Positions 16,640-24,422 of a stretch of DNA of 64,000 nt are shown in pieces. Position numbers and translations under genes: made by a program. The notes beneath the pieces are model-generated. The model was not told the origin of the DNA. It ran no database searches and was given only the letters and a program-made list of their open reading frames with translations. The DNA lies in assembly GCA_016234555.1 (NCBI GenBank), contig JACRBJ010000012.1, positions 186,001-250,000 on the forward strand. Direction: 5' to 3'. Source of the DNA: Chloroflexota bacterium (lineage in GTDB: Bacteria > Chloroflexota > Anaerolineae > Anaerolineales > Villigracilaceae). How positions within the stretch are numbered: position 1 is the first letter of the stretch; each line of letters opens with the position of its first letter.

Positions 16640-17854
16640 CTATTCGCCGAGATAATCGCGCAGTTTCCTGCGGATGGACGGGTGACGCAGGCGGCTCAGG
16701 GCTTGCGCTTCGATCTGCCTCACGCGTTCGCGGGTGACGCCCATCTTGCGTCCCACTTCTTCGAGGGTGTAGGCTTGACCGTCGAGCAAGCCGTAGCGCA
16801 ACTGCAAAATGCGGACTTCACGCGGCGGCAGGCTGTTCAGCACCTCGCCGAGATGTTCGCGCAACAGGTTGTAGGTGGCGGTCTCGTCGGGCGGGGGAGC
16901 CTCGTCGTCTTCGATGAAGTCGCCGAGCACCGAATCCTCTTCATCGTCTGTGGGCGTTTCCAGCGAGAGCGGACGCCGCGCCACCTGGATCATGTTCTCT
17001 ACTTTCTTGGGCGGAACATCCAATGCGACAGCGAGTTCATCCACGCTGGGTTCGCGTCCGAGGCGTTGTGTCAGCTGATGCTGGACGCGCAGCAGTTTGT
17101 TGATCTGGTCGCCCATATGGACCGGCACGCGGATGGTGCGGCCCTGATCGGCGATGGCGCGAGTGACAGCCTGGCGAATCCACCAGGTTGCATAGGTCGA
17201 GAACTTATGTCCGCGGCGGTAATCGAATTTCTTCGTGGCGCGGATGAGACCGATGTTGCCTTCCTGAATCAGGTCGAGGAAGGGCACGCCGCGTCCCATG
17301 TATTTCTTGGCAACCGAGATCACGAGGCGCGAGTTGGCGGTGATAAGGTGTTCGCGTCCCGCCCAGCCGTCTTCGATGAAACGGCGGAGTTCCATTCTGC
17401 GTTTGGTGGTGACGTTGCCGTGGGCAAGCTCCTCGCGCGCGGAACGTCCGCGTTCGATGCGTTGCGCCAGTTGCACTTCCTCCACCGCGGTCAATAGCGG
17501 CACACGGCTGACCTCTTTCAGGTACAAGCCGATCGTGTCGTCGGTATCGATATTTGCCAGGTAGTCGTCGAGGGAAGGGTCGGGCAAATCCTCCATCTCG
17601 GTGGTTTGCTCCACAGCCGCCAGTTCATCCTCTGTCGGCTCCGGGGTGATGGTGTCCTCCATGAACGGGACACCGGCGCTCAACAAAGCCGAAAAAGCCT
17701 CTTCCAGTTGTTCCACATCCTGCTCCGCTTCGGGGAAGAAGTGCAGGATGTCATCGAGCGTTACATATGATTTTTGGCGACCCAGTTCCACGAGCCGCGC
17801 AATAGCCGAAAATTCCTCTTCGTCATCCACAATCAATATCTTCTCTACATCCAT
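16640..17854 (-). CDS. rpoD: Housekeeping-type RNA polymerase sigma factor (sigma-70)
   Basis: 404 residues with all core regions: a region 1.1-like N-terminus (about 1-65) rich in acidic residues, region 1.2 with Thr-Ile-Gly-Leu-Tyr-Leu-Lys-Glu. Region 2 contains Asn-Ser-Arg-Leu-Val-Ile-Ser-Val-Ala-Lys-Lys-Tyr and the Phe-Ser-Thr-Tyr-Ala-Thr-Trp-Trp-Ile-Arg-Gln-Ala -10 helix. Region 3 and region 4 close with Glu-Val-Gly-Arg-Lys-Met-Gly-Val-Thr-Arg-Glu-Arg-Val-Arg-Gln-Ile-Glu. It directs RNA polymerase to -10/-35 promoters. Length and region 1.1 point to the primary factor or a close group 2 relative. Confidence 0.94.
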   Translation of the reverse strand: MDVEKILIVDDEEEFSAIARLVELGRQKSYVTLDDILHFFPEAEQDVEQLEEAFSALLSAGVPFMEDTITPEPTEDELAAVEQTTEMEDLPDPSLDDYLANIDTDDTIGLYLKEVSRVPLLTAVEEVQLAQRIERGRSAREELAHGNVTTKRRMELRRFIEDGWAGREHLITANSRLVISVAKKYMGRGVPFLDLIQEGNIGLIRATKKFDYRRGHKFSTYATWWIRQAVTRAIADQGRTIRVPVHMGDQINKLLRVQHQLTQRLGREPSVDELAVALDVPPKKVENMIQVARRPLSLETPTDDEEDSVLGDFIEDDEAPPPDETATYNLLREHLGEVLNSLPPREVRILQLRYGLLDGQAYTLEEVGRKMGVTRERVRQIEAQALSRLRHPSIRRKLRDYLGE

Positions 17855-17902
17855 TCAGACATCCAACTTTCAGATAAATTTTTACCTGCCATTTGCTAAA
17901 TC

Positions 17903-17931
17903 AGAATACACTTTTTTAAACTGAAAAGCAA
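17903..17931 (-). promoter_or_regulatory. Possible promoter of rpoD
   Basis: On the minus strand TTGCTT (17926-17931) and TATTCT (17903-17908) are 17 bases apart, about 50 bases before the rpoD start. The match to consensus is moderate. Confidence 0.4.
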
Positions 17932-17987
17932 TACCCTTTCGCCTTTCAGACGCTTTGCAACGCTGTTGTATTACAAATGTCCCGCAA

Positions 17988-18024
17988 AAACCTGACAGGT
18001 TTCACTGTGAAACCTGTCAGGTTT
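17988..18024. repeat. Palindrome AAACCTGACAGGTTT...AAACCTGTCAGGTTT
   Basis: A 15-base arm and its complement around CACTGTG, which is itself symmetrical. Same arm as at 8441-8503. It lies between the DUF4340 gene stop and the rpoD promoter and may end transcription of the Gld-like operon. Confidence 0.75.
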
Positions 18025-18063
18025 GCATTCGATTTCGGTAATTTCCAAACAACTATGGAGAAA

Positions 18064-18864
18064 TTATGGTGCGGGAGTTGCAGTCGCTTCAACCGTTGCC
18101 GTCGGGATGGGAGCCTCGGTCGGCGGGAGGGCGGTAGGGGTGGGCGTGTTCAGGTAGGGCGGGACGGACTGGAGTTGCAGCAGCGCGTCGATGCCGCCCC
18201 CGTCCGCGATCATAATGTCCTTATCCAGGCGGACATAATATCCATTTGCTGCAATGGGCTTGACGCCGATCTCCAGTTTGCGTGTCTTTCCATCTTTGAA
18301 CTCAACCGTGATGACGTACGCTGGCTTGTCCAACCCGAAGGCATCGAGCGGTTTGTTGTCTTCGATTTGCCGCGAGATGGGCAGCCTGGTCAACTGGCTT
18401 GCCGCCATTTCCATATAACTCTGGTCTGCTTCCGCTTCGGTGGGCAGGAGCATTTCCCAGACATTTTCCGCGTTGCGGGTGATCTTGACCGATTCACCCT
18501 CGGCGGGTTTGATCTCGATGCCGGTGACCATGCCGTCCGCCGCGGTGAAGATGAATCCAAGGTCCTGTACGGGAGTTGCTTCTTCAGCGGCGGTCTCTTC
18601 CTTGTTGCGGTTAAGCAAATAGGTGGCTTCCAGCGCCACGACCAGCAACAGCACAACGATCAATGTGATTGCCGGGAAGAGGGGTCTCTGCCTGCGGACG
18701 GGCGCGGGTGTGGATTCCACGACAGGGACGACGGGAATCGTCTCCTGGCGGGTCATAGCGCGGCGCTTCGCAGTTGTTGCGGGTCGCCCTGTCTTTTTAG
18801 CTGCGGATTTGGCGGGAGCGCTTTTCTTTTTCTCGATGGTTGTGCGAGGTGTTTTGGTTGCCAT
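18064..18864 (-). CDS. DUF4340 domain protein, partner of Gld-like ABC transporter
   Basis: 266 residues. A basic Lys/Ala/Thr-rich N-terminal tail (1-60) precedes one membrane helix (about 65-85). The DUF4340 region follows, with Glu-Ser-Val-Lys-Ile-Thr-Arg-Asn-Ala-Glu-Asn-Val-Trp and Pro-Leu-Asp-Ala-Phe-Gly-Leu-Asp-Lys-Pro-Ala-Tyr. The last 35 residues are a Pro/Thr/Ala tail. It follows the GldG-like gene with a one-base gap, the last of four genes. DUF4340 proteins are commonly found with GldF/GldG-like proteins; their job is unknown. A surface or extracytoplasmic accessory role is inferred. Confidence 0.85.
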   Translation of the reverse strand: MATKTPRTTIEKKKSAPAKSAAKKTGRPATTAKRRAMTRQETIPVVPVVESTPAPVRRQRPLFPAITLIVVLLLVVALEATYLLNRNKEETAAEEATPVQDLGFIFTAADGMVTGIEIKPAEGESVKITRNAENVWEMLLPTEAEADQSYMEMAASQLTRLPISRQIEDNKPLDAFGLDKPAYVITVEFKDGKTRKLEIGVKPIAANGYYVRLDKDIMIADGGGIDALLQLQSVPPYLNTPTPTALPPTEAPIPTATVEATATPAP

Positions 18865-18865
18865 A

Positions 18866-20479
18866 TTAGCCTCGCTTGCGGCGTCCCAGCCAGGCGGTTA
18901 CGCCCGCAAACACCACCAAACCCGGCAGCACCAGAACAGTCGTGATGATCATGACAAGGAATCCGAAATTCTTGGGCGGCATGAAAGTGCGCATGGTCTG
19001 GTCGCGCGGTGTCAGGTTGATCAGGTCTTCCTGTTCCGCCGCCCAGTCCACCGAGTTGATGAAGATATTGCCGTTGCCCAACGCGTCGAACCCGTCGTTG
19101 GTGGCGAAGATCGAGTTGCCGAAGACCACCACCCGTCCACCGGTGGCACTGTTCTCGCCGGTAATTGCCAGGTTGAGCGGACCCGCAATATCCTTCTCGG
19201 CGTCGAACTCCGGCTGAGTGTCGGCTTTCAGTTCGGTCTCGCCCCAGGATTGCTCCGTCGTCATGATGATCGGGGTTTGGGTGACGTTTTCGACCTCGCC
19301 GACAATGCTCAAACTGCGCGCCTGCGGCAGGATGACGATATAGTTCTGCGACATGTTTTGGGTAATGGGATGATACCCAGCCTGGGAGGAAACCGCCTGG
19401 AGCGGATTCTGGGTGTTGACCAGGTCGATGATCACGTCGTTATCCAGCGAGATGCCCCAGTCGGTGTTCAAATACTCAGCCACCGGGTCACGGGCATCGC
19501 CGAAGTCGGTCATCAGGAGGGGGTCTTGCATCACCACGAGCGATCCGCCCGCATCCACATATTTCTTGAGCAGGGCGACCTCCGCCTCGGAAAGGGGTTT
19601 CTTCGGTCCGCCGACGATGATTGCCAGCGCGTCTTCGGGGACCTTGTTCGTGGCGAGCAGGTTCAACGAGTTGACCGTGTAATTCTTCGATTCGAGCGTG
19701 CTCTTGGCGGTGGAGAAATTACTCTCCCCGCTTGCGTCGAGCGTCGGTTCGCCGTGTCCCTCAAGGAAGTAGACGGCGCGCGCTTCCGGGCTGATGAGGC
19801 GGATCAATGCACGAGTCAGTTCGACTTCGCTGGCGTAGGCTGCGATTTCCTTTGTTTCGCCCATCTGGAGCATGATCTTGCCGTCGCCGGTGACGCCCGC
19901 TTCACGCGCAGCAACCGGGTCGAGGTCAGGATCGACGAATTTGTAGTCGAACTTGCCGCTGCTGTTGTTCTTGAACTTCAACAGGAGTTCTTCCGCGCTT
20001 GCGGAGTCGAGATTCATGGTATAGAACGCGGTGACGGTGACTTTTTCGGGCAGGGTGGCAAGGGTTTGCAGGGTCTCCGGCGCAAGCGTGTTGGACTTGT
20101 CTTCGGTCATGTCCCAGGGTGCGCCGAGGAAATCGGGGTTCTGTAAGGCAAGCATGTTGACCACGAAGAGAATGCCGAGGAAGGCAACGGTCAGAATCAG
20201 CGAGTTGGAGCCGTAACGCGCCTGGCGTCCCGTGAAGAAGCGGCGGACAGAATCAGGCGCCATGAAGGCGTAAGCCGCCAGCCCGAGGACGAGCAGCCCA
20301 AGGCTGATTTGCAGGGCAAGGTTGATTTTGTCTGTGTAATCAGCCAGGTCGGGGAACATTTCTATGGCAACCATGCCTTTTGCCGCGCCGATCAAGCCCG
20401 TCGAAACACAGGCAAGCCCGGCGAGGATCAATCCGATAAAGGCATATTGTGCGGAGGGGGATTTCTTGTTTCCAGTCAT
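18866..20479 (-). CDS. GldG-like protein of ABC-type transport system
   Basis: About 537 residues from the ATG at 20479 that overlaps the upstream stop (TAATG) and has GGAG nine bases before it; an alternative ATG is at 20488. Three or so N-terminal helices (about 10-140) are followed by a large extracytoplasmic region: Leu-Pro-Glu-Lys-Val-Thr-Val-Thr-Ala-Phe-Tyr, Tyr-Phe-Leu-Glu-Gly-His-Gly-Glu-Pro, and Ile-Ile-Val-Gly-Gly-Pro-Lys-Lys-Pro-Leu. A C-terminal helix precedes the end Gly-Arg-Arg-Lys-Arg-Gly. These motifs are those of GldG/IFT52-like auxiliary ABC proteins. Substrate unknown. Confidence 0.88.
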   Translation of the reverse strand: MTGNKKSPSAQYAFIGLILAGLACVSTGLIGAAKGMVAIEMFPDLADYTDKINLALQISLGLLVLGLAAYAFMAPDSVRRFFTGRQARYGSNSLILTVAFLGILFVVNMLALQNPDFLGAPWDMTEDKSNTLAPETLQTLATLPEKVTVTAFYTMNLDSASAEELLLKFKNNSSGKFDYKFVDPDLDPVAAREAGVTGDGKIMLQMGETKEIAAYASEVELTRALIRLISPEARAVYFLEGHGEPTLDASGESNFSTAKSTLESKNYTVNSLNLLATNKVPEDALAIIVGGPKKPLSEAEVALLKKYVDAGGSLVVMQDPLLMTDFGDARDPVAEYLNTDWGISLDNDVIIDLVNTQNPLQAVSSQAGYHPITQNMSQNYIVILPQARSLSIVGEVENVTQTPIIMTTEQSWGETELKADTQPEFDAEKDIAGPLNLAITGENSATGGRVVVFGNSIFATNDGFDALGNGNIFINSVDWAAEQEDLINLTPRDQTMRTFMPPKNFGFLVMIITTVLVLPGLVVFAGVTAWLGRRKRG

Positions 20480-21222
20480 TAGCGCCATCTCCGAATTTCA
20501 ACTGCGGTGGTGCCGACGAACAAGCCCAACGCAATCAAGCTCAGGTAGTAAACGATGTCTCCCAGGTTGATCGTGCCGTTGTTCATGGATTGGGAGAAGT
20601 GGGTCGAAAGGCTGAGGTAGTTCAGCACGTCGCCGCCGGTGCTCAGGTAATTGGCGGGCAGGCTGACCATGAACCAGAGGAAGAAGAACAAGCCGAGCGT
20701 CACGAAGAACGCCGCGAACTGGTTGCTGAAAATGGCGGAGATGCCCGTGCCAATCGCCAGCAGCGCGCCTGTGATCAGGATCAGACCGATGTACGAGGAA
20801 AGAACCACCATCCAGTCGATGCCCGGTTCCACATAATTGTTCAAGATCAACGGGTAGATCAACGTCAGCAGGGCAAGCCCAAGCACGAAGAGGAACGCGC
20901 CCAGCCACTTGCCAATCACAAGCTCCGCATCGCGGATGGGGGCGGTGAGCAACAGTTCCAGGGTTCCCATGCGCGCTTCATCGGAGAGCAGGCGCATGGT
21001 CAGCGCCGGGCTGAGGAAGATCATCAGAAAGACAAACAGCCAGTTGATGGGTGTGCTTTCGGGGGCGGGTCCGCCCATCATGGCTTGCTGCGCGCTGACC
21101 CACACGATCAGCGAGAAGTAAATGCCCATCGGCAGCAGCATGGCAAACGCCACCACATAAGCCAGCGGGCTATTGAAATAATTATCGAATTCGCGTTTTG
21201 CGATGGTCCAGATGTTTCTCAT
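20479..21222 (-). CDS. ABC-2 type permease, GldF-like
   Basis: 247 residues with six hydrophobic helices. It starts Asn-Ile-Trp-Thr-Ile-Ala-Lys-Arg-Glu-Phe-Asp-Asn-Tyr-Phe-Asn-Ser-Pro-Leu-Ala-Tyr, the usual N-terminus of GldF-type permeases. The cytoplasmic loop has Leu-Leu-Ser-Asp-Glu-Ala-Arg-Met-Gly-Thr-Leu-Glu-Leu-Leu-Leu, which contacts the ATPase. It forms the membrane channel with the ATPase encoded 11 bases upstream. The stop overlaps the start of the GldG-like gene. Confidence 0.92.
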   Translation of the reverse strand: MRNIWTIAKREFDNYFNSPLAYVVAFAMLLPMGIYFSLIVWVSAQQAMMGGPAPESTPINWLFVFLMIFLSPALTMRLLSDEARMGTLELLLTAPIRDAELVIGKWLGAFLFVLGLALLTLIYPLILNNYVEPGIDWMVVLSSYIGLILITGALLAIGTGISAIFSNQFAAFFVTLGLFFFLWFMVSLPANYLSTGGDVLNYLSLSTHFSQSMNNGTINLGDIVYYLSLIALGLFVGTTAVEIRRWR

Positions 21223-21233
21223 GGAATCCCTCT

Positions 21234-22160
21234 TTATTTCCTTGTGGTATCCGAGTTTGTAAGTTCGAGGAAGATTTCCTCGAGGCTCATGCCGAGCGGG
21301 CGCAGTTCGATCAGGTCATAGCCGGCGTTGATGACCTGCTTTGCCACCTCGGGGCGCACATCCTTCCCGGAGGCGAACTCGAATTCCACCGAGCCGTCGT
21401 CCTTTGTCTCCGCCGCCTGCACGCCTTTGACCTGTTTGACGGTTTTGACGAGGTCGTCGGCTTCGCCGCGCACACGGATGACCACACGTTCCGCGCCGAT
21501 CAATCGGGCTTGCAGGTTTTCGGTGGTATCTTCGGCGACGATCTTCCCCTTATTGATGATCAGCACGCGGTCGCAGATGTTTTGGGCTTCGTTCAGCAGG
21601 TGGGTCGACAGCAGAACCGTCCGTTCCTTGCCGATCTCACGGATCAACTCGCGGACTTCGACCACCTGACCGGGATCGAGACCGATGGTGGGTTCGTCGA
21701 GGATCAACACTTCGGGGCGGTGCAAAAGCGCCTGCGCCAGCCCGATGCGCTGCCTCATACCCTTCGACAGGTTGCCGATGTAGCCGTCGGCGCGCTCGAA
21801 CAGGCCGACCATGTCCAGCACCTCGTCCACGCGGTCGTTCACGTTGGGGATCTTTCGCAGGTCGCCCATGAACTTCAGATAATCGAAGACGATCATGTCG
21901 TTGTACAGCGGGACGGTTTCGGGCAGGTAGCCCACACGCTTGCGGACTTCGAGCGATTCTTCCACCACGTCGTATCCCGCCACGAGCGCTTCGCCGTCGG
22001 TGGGCGGCATGTAACCGGTCAGGATGCGCATGGTGGTGGTTTTCCCCGCGCCGTTCGGTCCGAGGAAGCCCACGATTTCACCCTGCTGGGCGTCGAAGCT
22101 TACATTTTGTATGGCGCGGCGCGCGCCGTAGTCCTTGGTAAGACCACTAACTTTGATCAT
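21234..22160 (-). CDS. ABC transporter ATP-binding protein, GldA-like
   Basis: 308 residues from ATG at 22160, with AAGGAG close upstream (the frame extends five codons more). Walker A is Gly-Pro-Asn-Gly-Ala-Gly-Lys-Thr-Thr-Thr near residues 40-47, the signature is Leu-Ser-Lys-Gly-Met-Arg-Gln-Arg, Walker B is Val-Leu-Ile-Leu-Asp-Glu-Pro-Thr and the switch is Leu-Ser-Thr-His. The C-terminal ~90 residues form the regulatory domain common in GldA/CcmA-type ATPases. First gene of the four-gene Gld-like unit, which in this lineage has no link to Bacteroidota gliding. Confidence 0.93.
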   Translation of the reverse strand: MIKVSGLTKDYGARRAIQNVSFDAQQGEIVGFLGPNGAGKTTTMRILTGYMPPTDGEALVAGYDVVEESLEVRKRVGYLPETVPLYNDMIVFDYLKFMGDLRKIPNVNDRVDEVLDMVGLFERADGYIGNLSKGMRQRIGLAQALLHRPEVLILDEPTIGLDPGQVVEVRELIREIGKERTVLLSTHLLNEAQNICDRVLIINKGKIVAEDTTENLQARLIGAERVVIRVRGEADDLVKTVKQVKGVQAAETKDDGSVEFEFASGKDVRPEVAKQVINAGYDLIELRPLGMSLEEIFLELTNSDTTRK

Positions 22161-22200
22161 TGCCTCTCCTTGCAAACATTGATTTCTTTTCCCATTGGGG

Positions 22201-22232
22201 AAACCCTAAAGGTTCGAAAACCTTCAGGGTTT
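22201..22232. repeat. Palindrome AAACCCTAAAGG...CCTTCAGGGTTT
   Basis: Arms of about 12 bases with one mismatch around TTCGAAAA. It is a relative of the better-conserved hairpin at 48936-48968. It lies upstream of the divergent gldA-like and alaX genes, so it is not acting as a simple terminator of either. Confidence 0.65.
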
Positions 22233-22406
22233 GCTGTGTAAAGATGGGGATTGACAAACAAAAGACACAGCCTGTGGGCAGTGCCTTTTTTTGTTCGCCG
22301 CAGAATACTATACAATATATGAAGAGGCAAAGTCAAGCGGGTACAAAACTTCTAATCAAACCCTAATCTCGTTCCCTGGCATGTACAACCGCGCTATAAT
22401 AACTTC

Positions 22407-23132
22407 ATGACCACACTTCTTTATCAAACCGATTCGTATCTCAGGGAATTTTCCGCAACCATCGTTTCGGTGGATGCCGCGACCCGATCCGTCGTCCTCG
22501 ACCAGAGCGCTTTTTATCCCGGCGGAGGCGGACAGCCCTGTGACTTTGGCACGCTGACCGTTGGCGGCGTGACCTATCCCGTGGAAAAAGTGAAGAAGCA
22601 GGGCGACGACGTTTTGCATTTCCTCGGCGGGAGCGAGCCGCTGCCCGATGCTTCGCGCGACTCCGCTGTCAGCGGGGCGCTGGACTGGGAGCGCCGCTAC
22701 CAGCTGATGCGGACTCACTCCGCGCTGCACATCCTGTGCGGCACCGTGTTCCGCGATTACGGGGCGAAGGTCACGGGCGGCGACATGGATCCGCTCAAGG
22801 GGCGCATGGATTTCGAGTTCGAGAACATGCGCGGGGAGCTGGTCAAAGCCATCGAAACGGCGACCAACCTCGAGGTCCAGCAGGGACGTGAGATTCGGGT
22901 CAAAATCCTGCCGCGCGAGGAGGCTTTCCAAATCCCAGACCTGATCCGCACCAAGATCAACCTGCTGCCCGAAGGCATCCAACAGGTGCGGACGGTGGAG
23001 ATCGTGGGGCTCGACCTGCAAGCCGACGGCGGCACACACGTCAAAAATACATCCGAGGTCGGCAGGATCAAGGTGGTGGACTACAAGAGCAAGGGCGCGA
23101 TCAACAAGCGGATTTACATCGAGGTGGAATAG
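22407..23132 (+). CDS. Alanyl-tRNA editing protein (AlaX-M type)
   Basis: 241 residues resembling the editing domain of alanyl-tRNA synthetase. It has Tyr-Pro-Gly-Gly-Gly-Gly-Gln-Pro near residue 37-44, the zinc/catalytic His-Ser-Ala-Leu-His (about 111-115), and Asp-Gly-Gly-Thr-His-Val-Lys-Asn-Thr near 211-219. In AlaRS the residue before the last motif is a zinc-binding Cys; here it is Asp, so zinc binding may differ. The protein removes Ser or Gly wrongly loaded on tRNA-Ala. The N-terminal glycine-rich part (the M extension) supports the AlaX-M class. Single gene, followed by a terminator. Confidence 0.92.
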   Translation: MTTLLYQTDSYLREFSATIVSVDAATRSVVLDQSAFYPGGGGQPCDFGTLTVGGVTYPVEKVKKQGDDVLHFLGGSEPLPDASRDSAVSGALDWERRYQLMRTHSALHILCGTVFRDYGAKVTGGDMDPLKGRMDFEFENMRGELVKAIETATNLEVQQGREIRVKILPREEAFQIPDLIRTKINLLPEGIQQVRTVEIVGLDLQADGGTHVKNTSEVGRIKVVDYKSKGAINKRIYIEVE

Positions 23133-23191
23133 CCTGAATTGGGGATAAACCCACCCCGAATCCGATTGTATAATCGACACCATTCAAGAAT

Positions 23192-23230
23192 GGTGACAGT
23201 CAGAATCAATGCGGCTGTCACCCTGTTTTT
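23192..23230 (+). terminator. Terminator of the AlaX gene
   Basis: GGTGACAG at 23192 and CTGTCACC at 23215-23222 pair around a 15-base loop and are followed by CTGTTTTTTT. The stem shares its GGTGACAG arm with the RAYT-type palindromes of this window, which may be chance. Confidence 0.75.
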
Positions 23231-23256
23231 TTCATCAACCAAAGGAGAAGAGAGGC

Positions 23257-23670
23257 ATGAAACCGAAAAAGCTTTCCGTATTGTTTGCAGTAATCGCGCT
23301 GGTGATTTCCACCCTGGCGTGCTCGCTTGGCGGCGGGGAACCGAGCCTGGATAACCCCCGCCTGTCCACCGACTCGGAAGGGGAAAATCCAACCACCGTC
23401 TATTCCTCCAACGACGTCTTCTATGCCGTTGCGGATTTGAACAACATCGAGACAGGCAGCGTTGTGGATGCGAAATGGTATCTCGTCAGCGCCACAGACT
23501 ATGAGGCGGGCGAGATCGGGTCGAGCTCCCTGACCATCGAAGACAAGAGCCTGTTCAATTACGTCTCCTTCGAACTCACAGGCGTGCAGCCCTGGCCCTC
23601 CGGCGAGTACAAGGTGGAGTTATATTTGAACGGGACACTTGCCCATTCCTTGAACTTCTCGGTTCAGTAG
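23257..23670 (+). CDS. Small lipoprotein of unknown function
   Basis: 137 residues from ATG 23257, which has AAAGGAG upstream; the frame is open earlier but lacks a signal there. Residues 1-23 form a lipoprotein signal ending in Ser-Thr-Leu-Ala-Cys, so the chain is fixed to the outer face of the membrane through Cys. The rest is a beta-rich domain with Asp-Val-Phe-Tyr-Ala-Val-Ala-Asp-Leu and Pro-Trp-Pro-Ser-Gly-Glu-Tyr-Lys-Val-Glu-Leu-Tyr-Leu-Asn-Gly, an Ig-like strand pattern. No named family recognised. It stands alone between two terminators. Confidence 0.78.
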   Translation: MKPKKLSVLFAVIALVISTLACSLGGGEPSLDNPRLSTDSEGENPTTVYSSNDVFYAVADLNNIETGSVVDAKWYLVSATDYEAGEIGSSSLTIEDKSLFNYVSFELTGVQPWPSGEYKVELYLNGTLAHSLNFSVQ

Positions 23671-23678
23671 ATTATCCA

Positions 23679-23711
23679 AAGTGACAGTCACCTCGCAGGA
23701 CTGTCGCTTCG
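23679..23711. repeat. Degenerate copy of the GTGACAGTCAC palindrome
   Basis: AAGTGACAGTCACCTCGCAGG then ACTGTCGCTT: it matches the palindrome at 29812-29844 except for a two-base deletion and a point change in the right arm. It lies just behind the lipoprotein gene. Confidence 0.7.
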
Positions 23712-23721
23712 TTGCATAATG

Positions 23722-23752
23722 GACTGTCTTTGAAATGAAGACAGTCTTTTTT
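23722..23752 (+). terminator. Intrinsic terminator of the lipoprotein gene
   Basis: GACTGTCTT and AAGACAGTC around TGAAATG, followed directly by six T. A textbook rho-independent terminator. Confidence 0.85.
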
Positions 23753-23825
23753 ATTGCTATAATCGAAAACCATGCAGTGACGACTTCAGTCGTCTTTCTC
23801 GCTCGTTAACGAGGATGAACAGCCC

Positions 23826-24404
23826 ATGACAATGAAACTCCCGCTGGAAGTGACGGAAAACATTTTGGAAGACCTGATCAATGGTCGCAATGTGAATGAC
23901 ATTGTGCGGGAGGTCTGTGAAGTGACCGGCCTGGACCGCAGGCGGGTGGATGCCCATGTGACCCGTCTTTTTGCCGAGAACAAGGACAGGATCACGCTTT
24001 CGCAAAAGGTTCTGGGTGACCTGACCGCCGCCCGCAACGTGGACGACATTGTGAGGGAGGTTTGCGAAAGGACGGACCTGGATTGGAAACAGGCGGAGGC
24101 GCTTGTAAACCGTCTTTCCGCCGAAAACAATGAGAGGATCACCGTGTCCCAGTCTCCCGTGCTGGTGCCGCTGGCGTTGTTTACGTTTATCACCGGCGTG
24201 GTGCTTGTCGTGGTCGCGGTTTCCCAGCTCTACCAGGTTTATTCCGCCAGCACCGAGACCTTCCTGTTCGAGATGCTTTTCCTGGGGATGAACGGACAGA
24301 TCCTCTTTTGGAGTTTCCTGCTCGGCATGGCGATGATCCTTGGAAGCCTCAAGGGGATGCAAAGCGTGTGGGCGGCGATTTTCGAGTGGTTGGGGAGAAA
24401 GTGA
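23826..24404 (+). CDS. Membrane protein with an internally duplicated N-terminal helical unit
   Basis: 192 residues. Residues ~9-58 and ~60-108 are two copies of one unit: the first has Leu-Glu-Asp-Leu-Ile-Asn-Gly-Arg-Asn-Val-Asn-Asp-Ile-Val-Arg-Glu-Val-Cys, the second Leu-Gly-Asp-Leu-Thr-Ala-Ala-Arg-Asn-Val-Asp-Asp-Ile-Val-Arg-Glu-Val-Cys. Both end in Arg-Leu-x-Ala-Glu-Asn-x-x-Arg-Ile-Thr. Two membrane helices follow (about 113-138 and 155-180). One Cys per repeat is conserved. Family not recognised. The helical repeat could be a cytoplasmic protein- or nucleic-acid-binding unit; that is a guess. It stands alone and is convergent with the next gene. Confidence 0.75.
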   Translation: MTMKLPLEVTENILEDLINGRNVNDIVREVCEVTGLDRRRVDAHVTRLFAENKDRITLSQKVLGDLTAARNVDDIVREVCERTDLDWKQAEALVNRLSAENNERITVSQSPVLVPLALFTFITGVVLVVVAVSQLYQVYSASTETFLFEMLFLGMNGQILFWSFLLGMAMILGSLKGMQSVWAAIFEWLGRK

Positions 24405-24422
24405 ATCCCAACCCGGGGACGT

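Noticed and set aside
16574..17497. 307-residue open frame on the plus strand
   Set aside because: Mirror of rpoD; starts inside the terminator hairpin.
18623..20146. 507-residue open frame on the plus strand
   Set aside because: Mirror of the GldG-like gene, which has clear motifs and operon overlap.
21198..22241. 347-residue open frame on the plus strand
   Set aside because: Mirror of the ABC ATPase gene with Walker motifs on the other strand.
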